Position numbers and translations under genes: made by a program. Positions 9,090 through 15,936 of a stretch of 51,272 nt of DNA are shown one piece after another. How positions within the stretch are numbered: position 1 is the first letter of the stretch; every line of letters begins with the position of its first letter. The notes under the pieces are model-generated. The model worked only from the letters and a program-made list of their open reading frames with translations, was not told the DNA's origin and made no database searches. Location of the stretch: assembly GCF_006539885.1 (NCBI RefSeq), contig NZ_BJNW01000021.1, positions 1 to 51,272 on the forward strand, in the 5' to 3' direction. This DNA comes from Kocuria varians. Lineage in GTDB: Bacteria; Actinomycetota; Actinomycetes; Actinomycetales; Micrococcaceae.

Positions 9090-10757
9090 ATGCGTATTGC
9101 CGGGCAGGCAAGTTTTCTGACCGAGGACGGGCACACCATCCATGCGTGGGTGCACGGCCCCGAGAACGACCGCGTGCGCGGTGCGGTGGTTATCGCGCCG
9201 GCCCTCGCACGTGAAGAGGTGGTGAGCCACCGCAGCATGCGGCTCGTGGCCGCGCGCGCCGCCCAGGAGGGCTGGCTCGTGATCCGTCCCTCGTGGAGCG
9301 GCACCTCGGAGTCCGGCGAGCGTCCCGCGTGCAGCGATCCCGTGGAGGTCTGGCACCGGAACCTCGAGCTGGCCTACCGCACCGCCCGCGACCTCGTCGG
9401 GACCGAGCTCCCGGTCCACGGCATCGGGCTGCGGATCGGCGCGAGCGTGCTGGCCACCTCGCCCCTGCCCTTCGACAAGCGCGTGCTGTGGGAGCCGGTC
9501 TCCGGTGCCGTGTACATGCGCCAGTACACCGGCCTGCGCCGCGCGAGCGGACTGAGCCTGCCCCCCGAGGTGGGGGACGGCGTCGAGATCGACGGTGCCC
9601 ACTTCACGGACCGCGAGGCCGCCGCCATCCGCGCGCTGCCGGACCCCCGCAAGGTCACCGCGCCCGGGCTGCTGCCGGTGCGCGAGACGGACCGCACGGT
9701 GGCCAAGAAGCTCTACGGCGTGGCCGCCATCTACGCCAAGGCGAGCCCGCCCGCCATTGCCGCCCTCGTGGCGCGCCTGGACGAGCCCGTGGCGCCGGGC
9801 GCCCCGAAGCCGGCGGACGTGAGCGGCTGGCGCCCCACCACCACGGCCCGCTTCCACGTGGCCGAGTTCGGTGTGGACGTGGACGAGGAGCTCCTCGAAC
9901 TGGGCCCGGACAACCTGGCCGCGACCTACACCCACCCCGTGGGCCGCCACGGCACGGGCGCCGGAGCAGCCGTGCTCGCGCCGCCGTCGGCCGATCCCAA
10001 GGACGGCCCCACCGGGCTGTGGACCGTGCAGGCCCGTCGGCTCGCCGCGCGCGGCGTCCCCGCCCTGCGGGTGGACCGCCACCACTGCGGGGACGGCGCC
10101 GGCCTGGACGAGGTCAAGGACATCAACCCGTACACCCGCGAGGGCGTGGCGGACATCGACATGGGCGCCTCGTGGCTGCACGAGCGCACGGACGAGCCCG
10201 TCACCGGCGCGGGCCTGTGCGTGGGCGGCTGGCTCGTGGCCATGGCCCCTCCCACGAGCGCGATGACCACCCGCGTGGTGCTCAACAACGTGGCGTGGCG
10301 CGCCGGGGAGCGGTACTACGAGAAGCTCTACCGCGACTGGGACGTGGACGCCGTGCTGGAGCAGCTGCGGACCATGAGCGACGTGGAGCTGAACACCACG
10401 TGGCGCACGCGCGCCAAGGAGCTGGTGCGCCGTCGGATGCCCTACCGGGCATGGCTCTCCCTGGGCCGCTGCGGCATCCCCAACGTGCCCGAGGTCGTCA
10501 TGGAGCACGCCTCGCGCAACGCGGAGGTCTCCTTCTACTTCGGCGCGGAGGACGGCGTGTTCTTCGAGCAGGAGCGCGGCGAGGAGGGCCTGGCACGGCT
10601 CACGCGCCGCGGCCGCCGCATCAAGGTGGCCCACGTGCCCGCGCTGGACCACTCGCTGCAGGCCTACGCCGCGCGCCTCACGGCGCTGCAGATCATCGAC
10701 GCGGCCCTCGGGCTGAGTTACTACCCCGCGGAGGAGATGGCCACATGCGCCGCCTGA
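9090..10757 (+). CDS. Two-domain alpha/beta hydrolase with a GxCxG-type elbow
   Basis: A 555-residue cytoplasmic protein of unknown substrate that looks like two alpha/beta-hydrolase units in tandem. The first unit (about 1-210) has GWLVIRPSWSGTSESG and an elbow GIGLRIG in which Arg115 stands where a nucleophile is expected. The second unit (about 255-555) has an elbow GLCVGG with Cys377, and late Asp488 (GAEDGV) and His521 (ALDHS) that could complete a Cys-Asp-His triad like dienelactone hydrolase. GGGGAG precedes the ATG at 9090. The reading frame is open further upstream, but that part looks non-coding. It overlaps the next gene by 13 bases. A diverged copy lies at 18845-20620. Fold call is good; function unknown. 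Confidence 0.75.
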   Translation: MRIAGQASFLTEDGHTIHAWVHGPENDRVRGAVVIAPALAREEVVSHRSMRLVAARAAQEGWLVIRPSWSGTSESGERPACSDPVEVWHRNLELAYRTARDLVGTELPVHGIGLRIGASVLATSPLPFDKRVLWEPVSGAVYMRQYTGLRRASGLSLPPEVGDGVEIDGAHFTDREAAAIRALPDPRKVTAPGLLPVRETDRTVAKKLYGVAAIYAKASPPAIAALVARLDEPVAPGAPKPADVSGWRPTTTARFHVAEFGVDVDEELLELGPDNLAATYTHPVGRHGTGAGAAVLAPPSADPKDGPTGLWTVQARRLAARGVPALRVDRHHCGDGAGLDEVKDINPYTREGVADIDMGASWLHERTDEPVTGAGLCVGGWLVAMAPPTSAMTTRVVLNNVAWRAGERYYEKLYRDWDVDAVLEQLRTMSDVELNTTWRTRAKELVRRRMPYRAWLSLGRCGIPNVPEVVMEHASRNAEVSFYFGAEDGVFFEQERGEEGLARLTRRGRRIKVAHVPALDHSLQAYAARLTALQIIDAALGLSYYPAEEMATCAA

Positions 10758-11914
10758 AGAACGACGCCGCCCGGCCGGGCGGCACGCGATCGAGCGTCCT
10801 GCGGGTGCTCACCGGGTGCACCCTGGGTGCCCTGCTGCTCACGGGCTGCGGCTCCGGCGAGCCCGAGGCCACCACGGGCACGGGTTCCAGCATCGGCTTC
10901 GACGCCCAGGCCGCCAAGCAGGCGGGGTTCTCCGACCCGGAGAAGCTCAAGCAGGAGTCGGACGGAATCACCATCACCGGCGCCCGCGGCCTGTCCCAGC
11001 GGGCGGTGGACCTCACGGTCAGCACGGACGCCGTGTCACCGCAGGCCCCGGGTGGGCGCAACTCCCTGGTGGTGATCACCCCGGAGGGCTACGACCCGGC
11101 GAAGAAGTACCCCGTGGTCTACATGCTGCCCGGCAGCAGCTCCACGGACGCCCCGGCCATGCAGTGGTACGAGGCCGGCCAGGCCGAGCAGCTCACCCGG
11201 GGGATGCCGGTCATCACTGTGATCATGAGCGGCGGCAAGGAGGGCTGGTACACGGACTGGGCGAAGCAGGACAAGCTGACCCAGAACTGGAAGACCTTCC
11301 ACCTGGACCAGGTGGTGCCGTGGATCGACGCGCACCTGTCCACCGACACGGACCGTGGCCACCGCGTGGTCATGGGCTCCTCGATGGGCGGCTACGGTGC
11401 GGTGCGCTACGCGGAGGAGCGCCCTGACCTCTTCGGGGAGGCCATCAGCTTCTCCGGCCTGCTGGACGTGTCCCCGGACGCGGTTAAGCAGAACTTCGAG
11501 CAGGCGTCCAAGGAGTCCACCGGGGAGACGGACGCGCTGTTCGGCAACGGCACCACGACCACCGAGGAGCAGTGGGCGGCCCACGACCCCCTGACGCAGA
11601 GCGGCTCCCTCCAGGACGTGCGGGTGCAGCTCTTCGCGGGCAGCGGCAACGGCCAGAACGGTGACATCGAGCCTGCGCTGCGGGACACGACCGCCTCCTT
11701 CGCCCAGAAGCTCGGCGGCCAGGGCGTGGACCACCAGTACACCGAGTACGGGCACGTGGGCACGTGCGACGGCGGCCACACGTTCGATTGCTGGCGGCCC
11801 GCCGCGGTGGTGGCCCTCGGCCGCTGGGCGCAGCACACGGGGCTGAAGCTCACCGAGCCGCAGCCGGCCGTGGACCAGGCGTTCAAGAACGTGACCTCCC
11901 AGGGCGCGTCGTGA
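10745..11914 (+). CDS. Esterase-family lipoprotein
   Basis: A 389-residue lipoprotein with a twin-arginine-poor signal ending in the lipobox LLTGC (Cys35), so probably anchored outside the membrane. The mature part is an esterase-D/antigen-85 type alpha/beta hydrolase: PVVYMLPGSSS forms the oxyanion strand, GSSMGGYGAV holds nucleophile Ser213, and CDGGHTFDCW supplies His345. These families include acyl-transferring and deacylating enzymes acting on cell-surface glycans. The ATG at 10745 lies inside the end of the preceding gene, and the stop overlaps the next start (GTGA), placing it firmly in the carrier-protein operon. A role in adding or removing acyl groups from an extracellular polymer is inference. 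Confidence 0.82.
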   Translation: MRRLKNDAARPGGTRSSVLRVLTGCTLGALLLTGCGSGEPEATTGTGSSIGFDAQAAKQAGFSDPEKLKQESDGITITGARGLSQRAVDLTVSTDAVSPQAPGGRNSLVVITPEGYDPAKKYPVVYMLPGSSSTDAPAMQWYEAGQAEQLTRGMPVITVIMSGGKEGWYTDWAKQDKLTQNWKTFHLDQVVPWIDAHLSTDTDRGHRVVMGSSMGGYGAVRYAEERPDLFGEAISFSGLLDVSPDAVKQNFEQASKESTGETDALFGNGTTTTEEQWAAHDPLTQSGSLQDVRVQLFAGSGNGQNGDIEPALRDTTASFAQKLGGQGVDHQYTEYGHVGTCDGGHTFDCWRPAAVVALGRWAQHTGLKLTEPQPAVDQAFKNVTSQGAS

Positions 11915-12324
11915 GCGCCGCCCAGGGGGCCGCGGGCGCTCCGCGCGTGGGCTGCGACCTGCAGGGCGTGGCCCCGGTCGCGGAGTCCCTCGCGCGGCGC
12001 GGCGAGCGCTACCTGCGGGCGGTGCTCGCCCCGGAGGAGATCGCCGAGCTGACTCGCCCGGGTGCGGCGGCGCCGTCGGCGGAGTCCGTCGCGGGTCGCT
12101 TCGCCGCGAAGGAGGCCGTGCTGAAGGTGCTGCGCCCGGCGCCCGAGGACGCCGTGCCGTGGCCGCACGTCCTGGTGCGCACGGACGCGCACGGCGCGCC
12201 GCACGTGCAGCTGCGCGGGGAGGCCGCGCGCCTCGCCCGGGAGGCGGGCCTGCGGAACTGGAGCGTCAGCACGTCCCACGACGGCGGGTTCGCCCTGGCC
12301 GTGGCCCTCGCCACGGCGTCGTAA
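11911..12324 (+). CDS. Holo-ACP synthase-like phosphopantetheinyl transferase
   Basis: A 137-residue AcpS-type enzyme that would attach 4'-phosphopantetheine from CoA to a carrier protein. The family signatures are present: an early GCDLQGV (usually GxDxxxV, metal-binding Asp16), RFAAKEAVLKVL (the Glu/Lys catalytic helix) and the C-terminal SVSTSHDGGFALAVALA strand. Its GTG start overlaps the upstream stop (GTGA), so it is translated with the lipoprotein. A 139-base gap leads to the carrier-protein gene, its obvious partner. Being in the same operon as a single small carrier protein suggests a dedicated enzyme and not the housekeeping AcpS of fatty-acid synthesis, but this cannot be settled from one window. 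Confidence 0.82.
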   Translation: MSAAQGAAGAPRVGCDLQGVAPVAESLARRGERYLRAVLAPEEIAELTRPGAAAPSAESVAGRFAAKEAVLKVLRPAPEDAVPWPHVLVRTDAHGAPHVQLRGEAARLAREAGLRNWSVSTSHDGGFALAVALATAS

Positions 12325-12463
12325 CACCGCGGGACCCGCTCGCCGCGTGCGGCGGAGCCCGCCACCACGGACCAGACACCACAGACCACCGAGACGGCCG
12401 TGGGCCGGCCGGCCGTTCCTCGGAACCGAGAATCACCCGATCAACCCAGAAAGGTTTCACCCC

Positions 12464-12715
12464 ATGGATTCCACCATTGAAACGACCGTCCGTTCCGTAC
12501 TGAGCGAGCAGGGCAAGCTCTCCGAGGACGCGCAGAGCATCGCCGTGGACGCGGACCTCTACCGCGCCGGCATGACCTCGCACGCCTCCGTGAACGTGAT
12601 GCTGGGCCTCGAGGACGAGTTCGACATCGAGTTCCCCGAGGAGCGCCTGACCAAGGCGACGTTCACGTCCATCCAGTCCATCGCGGAGGCCGTGGAGGCG
12701 ATCCAGAATGACTGA
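12464..12715 (+). CDS. Acyl/aminoacyl carrier protein
   Basis: An 83-residue acidic four-helix carrier protein. The expected phosphopantetheine site is AGMTSHASVNVML, so Ser39 is the candidate attachment residue. Ordinary ACPs have Asp before and Leu after this serine; here they are Thr and His. The following LEDEFDIEFPEE helix is typical of carrier proteins. AGAAAGG lies upstream of the ATG at 12464, and the stop overlaps the flavoprotein start by eight bases. The neighbours (dedicated phosphopantetheinyl transferase and amino acid:[carrier protein] ligase) argue that it carries an amino acid as a thioester. It is too unlike a fatty-acid ACP to be the housekeeping copy. Confidence 0.88.
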   Translation: MDSTIETTVRSVLSEQGKLSEDAQSIAVDADLYRAGMTSHASVNVMLGLEDEFDIEFPEERLTKATFTSIQSIAEAVEAIQND

Positions 12716-13913
12716 GAACAGTGTGCTGACCAAGGCCCCGCGCACCGGCGCGGAGTATCCCGAGCGCCTGGCGGAGACCACCGCCCGCGCCGAGGCCGTG
12801 GCGAAGGTGGCCCGTGAGTTCGCGGACGCCGTGGACGGCGAGTCCCGCTTTCCGCAGGAGACCATCGAGGAGGCCCGCGCACAGGGTCTGCTGGGCGCCC
12901 CCATGACGGCGGCGGACGGCGGGCTCGACTACGGCATCACGGAGCTGTGCCGGCTGCTCGAGCGGGTGGGGCGCGAGTGCACCTCCTCCGCGATGATCCT
13001 CGCCATGCACTACTCGCAGGCGCTGTGCCTGACCCGCCACGCGGACACCGACTACCTGCGCGAGTTCACCCGCCGGGTCGCCCAGGACGGGCTGCTGCTC
13101 GCCTCCGCGACCACCGAGGTGAACATCGGCGGCAACACCCGCTCCTCCACGTGCGCGGTGCGTCCGGTCGGGAACGGCCGGGTGGGCCTGCACAAGACGT
13201 GCCCCGTGATCTCCTACGGGGCGTACGCGGACGCCATCCTGGTGACCGCGCGCCGCGACGAGGACGCGGCGTCGAGCGACCAGGTGCTGCTCGTGGTCGA
13301 GGCCGAGGACCTGCAGCTGGAGCGCCAGCGTGGCTGGGACGCCCTGGGCATGCGCGGCACCTGCTCGGAGTCCTTCGAGCTGGAGGCCACCGCGGGCGAG
13401 GACGCCGTGTTCGGCGTGCTGTTCGAGACCATCTCCGCCCAGACGATGCTGCCGGGCGCGCACTGCCTGTGGGCCTCCGCGTGGCTCGGGATGGCCACCC
13501 AGGCGGGGCTGACCGCCCGGTCCGTGGTGCAGAAGGCCGCGCGCAAGACGCCGGGGACGCCCCCGCCGTCCGCGCTGCGCCTGGCCGAGCTCGAGGTGCA
13601 GCTGCAGGCGATGACGGACGTGGTCCGCTCCTCGGTGGCCCGCTACGAGGCGGCCTACGAGGACCCGGAGACGTGCGAGTCCATGCAGTTCGCGATCGCC
13701 ATGAACACCCTGAAGGTCTCCGGTGCGGAGGCCGTGCGCAAGATCGTGGGGGACGCCCTGGTGATCGTGGGGATCTCCGGGTTCGCCAACCACTCGCCCG
13801 TGAGCCTGGCACGCCTGTACCGGGACAGCATCGGGCCCTCGGTCATGGTCAACAACGACCGCATCCTGCTCCACACCGCCACCATGCAACTCGTCTCGAG
13901 GGGACAACGATGA
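12708..13913 (+). CDS. Acyl-CoA dehydrogenase-family flavoprotein
   Basis: A 401-residue member of the acyl-CoA dehydrogenase superfamily: N-terminal helices (EFADAVDGESRFP), a middle beta domain with the FAD-contacting LLLASATTEVNIGGNTRSS, and C-terminal helices ending in SLARLYRDSIGPSVMVNNDRI. These enzymes oxidise the alpha-beta bond of a thioester. The C-terminal Glu used as base by medium-chain enzymes is not seen at the corresponding place. The gene overlaps both the carrier-protein stop and the ligase start (ATGA), so the likely substrate is a carrier-bound aminoacyl or acyl thioester, as for carrier-protein-linked oxidases of natural-product pathways. The exact reaction is unknown. 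Confidence 0.87.
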   Translation: MTENSVLTKAPRTGAEYPERLAETTARAEAVAKVAREFADAVDGESRFPQETIEEARAQGLLGAPMTAADGGLDYGITELCRLLERVGRECTSSAMILAMHYSQALCLTRHADTDYLREFTRRVAQDGLLLASATTEVNIGGNTRSSTCAVRPVGNGRVGLHKTCPVISYGAYADAILVTARRDEDAASSDQVLLVVEAEDLQLERQRGWDALGMRGTCSESFELEATAGEDAVFGVLFETISAQTMLPGAHCLWASAWLGMATQAGLTARSVVQKAARKTPGTPPPSALRLAELEVQLQAMTDVVRSSVARYEAAYEDPETCESMQFAIAMNTLKVSGAEAVRKIVGDALVIVGISGFANHSPVSLARLYRDSIGPSVMVNNDRILLHTATMQLVSRGQR

Positions 13914-14851
13914 CCATCATGGACACCCACCAGGACCTGGACACCCAGCAGGACGCGTTCCGCAGGGGGCTCGAGGCGAACGACTGGCTGCTGCCCACGC
14001 TGGGCGACGGCGTCAACGGGCTCGGCCCGCAGGCGGAGGACGTGGTCCAGGGCATCGCCGCCGCGGCCCGGAAGATCGCCCGCGAGCTCTCGCCGCAGGC
14101 CGGCACGCGCCGGCTGCGCTTCCCGCCGGTCAACGGCACGCGGCTGCTGGAGCGCACCGACTACGTGGCGTCCTTCCCGCAGCTGCTGGGCACGATCGCA
14201 GCGTTCGAGGGCGACAACAAGGCCCACCGCCAGCTGCTCGCCACGTACGAGGAGCAGGGCGACTGGTCCGCGCAGCTCACCTCGGCCGGCCACGCGCTGG
14301 TCCCGGCGGTGTGCCACCCGCTCTACGCCTACCTGGAGAACTCGCAGGTGGACGGCACGGTCTTCGAGCTGATGGGGGAGTGCTACCGCCACGAGCCGAG
14401 CCCGGACCCCATGCGCTTCGTGACGTTCCGCATGTTCGAGGCCGTGCGCATCGGCACCCCCGCGGAGGCCGCCGAGCACCGCGAGAAGTGGCTCGCCGCG
14501 GGCACCGACCTGCTCACGAACCTCGGGCTGGAGGTCCAGGCGGACACCGCGAACGACCCGTTCTTCGGCCGGGCGGGCAAGCTGCTCAGCGCGGGCCAGC
14601 GCGAGGCGCAGCTGAAGTTCGAGATCCTCACGGAGGTCTACCCGGGCCACCCCACGGCCATCGCCTCCGCGAACCTGCACGAGGACCACTTCGGCGAGGG
14701 CTTCAACCTGCGCACCGCGGACGGCACCGTGGCGCACTCCGCGTGCTTCGGCTTCGGTCTGGAGCGCGTGGCCCTGGCGCTCGCCGCGAAGCACGGGTTC
14801 GACGTCGCCGCGTGGCCCGCGTCCGTGCGCCAGGAGCTGGGCCTGTCATGA
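13910..14851 (+). CDS. Amino acid:[carrier protein] ligase (SerRS-like)
   Basis: A 313-residue stand-alone class II aminoacyl-tRNA-synthetase catalytic core without a tRNA-binding arm. Motif 2 reads ECYRHEPSPDPMRFVTFRM (Arg160, Glu162) and motif 3 ACFGFGLERVALAL (Arg286). Cys135, Glu177 and Cys279 are placed like the zinc ligands of atypical SerRS-like enzymes. This layout is that of the Bradyrhizobium and Agrobacterium aa:CP ligases, which activate small amino acids with ATP and load them on a carrier protein instead of tRNA. The gene starts at the ATGA overlap with the flavoprotein stop and ends at an ATGA overlap with the DUF1839 gene. Amino-acid specificity here is unknown; glycine or alanine would fit the family. 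Confidence 0.92.
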   Translation: MTIMDTHQDLDTQQDAFRRGLEANDWLLPTLGDGVNGLGPQAEDVVQGIAAAARKIARELSPQAGTRRLRFPPVNGTRLLERTDYVASFPQLLGTIAAFEGDNKAHRQLLATYEEQGDWSAQLTSAGHALVPAVCHPLYAYLENSQVDGTVFELMGECYRHEPSPDPMRFVTFRMFEAVRIGTPAEAAEHREKWLAAGTDLLTNLGLEVQADTANDPFFGRAGKLLSAGQREAQLKFEILTEVYPGHPTAIASANLHEDHFGEGFNLRTADGTVAHSACFGFGLERVALALAAKHGFDVAAWPASVRQELGLS

Positions 14852-15936
14852 CCGCCGTGACCGAGAGCAACGGTGCCGCCGTGCGGACCGAGGCCCCTTT
14901 CGGGACCGAGGTCCTCGCGGTGCGGGGGTGCGAGCCGCTCACCGCGGCGGACGTGCCGCGCTCCGTCCTGCACGACCCGGCGGAACCGTGGTCGCCCACG
15001 AACTGCTACACGGACGTGTGGATCGGGCTCACCGCAGCCCTCGGTCTGGACCCCGTCCCCATGCTGGGGGCGGCGTTCAGCGCGGACTTCCTGGGGGACC
15101 AGTGGGAGTTCCTCAAGCCGCGCCAGGAGGACCTGGAGGCGCTCTACGGCCTCACGGTGGGGGAGTACGACACGTGGCGCCCGCTCGGGGAGCACCTGCA
15201 GCTGGCGATGTCCCGCGGGGACGCCCTGATCGTGGAGGTGGACGCGTTCCACCTCCCGGACACCGAGGGCGTCTCCTACCGGATCGAGCACACGAAGACG
15301 TCGATCGTGCCGCTGCGCCTGGACCCCCTGGCGGGGGAGCTGGTGTACCTGCACAACGACGGCGTGCACGTGCTGCGCGGCGAGGACCTGGAGAACACCC
15401 TGGGCCCCGGTGCGCGCGACGGCCGTGTGCCGTACCCCTACGTGGAGCTCGTGCGGCTGTCCGGGCTGAAGCGGCTGCCGCCGCGTGAGCTGTGGCAGCA
15501 CACCATCGAGCTGGTGCGCGGGCACCTGCGGCGCGCACCGGACTCCGGTGGGGCCGCCGACGGTCCCGCTCAGCGTCTGGTGACCTCCATCCGGGAGCAC
15601 CTGCCGGAGCTCGCGGAGCGGGGCATGGACTACTTCCACCTGTACTCGTTCGCGACCACGCGTCAGGCGGGGCTCACCTCCGGGCTCGCGGCGCACGCGT
15701 GCCGGTACCTCGCCGCGGGTGCGGCGCAGTGGCCCAGCGACCTGGACGCCGAGCAGCTGCTCGAGGCCGCGGAGGCGTTCGACGCCGCCGCGGGCGCGGC
15801 CAAGACCCTGCAGTTCCAGCTGGCCCGGGCCGCCCGCGGCAGGACCCCGCGCGTGGACACGTCCGCCGAGGCGTTCGTGGCCGGGCACACCGCCGGGATG
15901 CACGCCGTCCGGGAAGCCCTGGGTCTCGGGGAATGA
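14848..15936 (+). CDS. DUF1839 family protein, possible aminoacyl transferase
   Basis: A 362-residue cytoplasmic protein that I recognise as DUF1839, a family often found beside amino acid:[carrier protein] ligases. No function is established. The N-terminal half holds SPTNCYTDVWIGLTAALGLDP with Cys53, then DALIVEVDAFHLPDT with Asp132 and RIEHTKTSI with His148, followed by VYLHNDGVHVLRGED. This order resembles the N-terminal domain of BtrH, which moves an acyl group from a carrier protein to an aminoglycoside amine. I infer a carrier-to-acceptor aminoacyl transferase. The C-terminal half is helical and Ala-rich. Start and stop both overlap neighbours (ATGA). Confidence 0.8.
   Translation: MTAVTESNGAAVRTEAPFGTEVLAVRGCEPLTAADVPRSVLHDPAEPWSPTNCYTDVWIGLTAALGLDPVPMLGAAFSADFLGDQWEFLKPRQEDLEALYGLTVGEYDTWRPLGEHLQLAMSRGDALIVEVDAFHLPDTEGVSYRIEHTKTSIVPLRLDPLAGELVYLHNDGVHVLRGEDLENTLGPGARDGRVPYPYVELVRLSGLKRLPPRELWQHTIELVRGHLRRAPDSGGAADGPAQRLVTSIREHLPELAERGMDYFHLYSFATTRQAGLTSGLAAHACRYLAAGAAQWPSDLDAEQLLEAAEAFDAAAGAAKTLQFQLARAARGRTPRVDTSAEAFVAGHTAGMHAVREALGLGE

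Noticed and set aside
11911-12324. Housekeeping AcpS
   Set aside because: Possible by sequence, but position inside a translationally linked operon with one unusual carrier protein favours a dedicated enzyme; left open.
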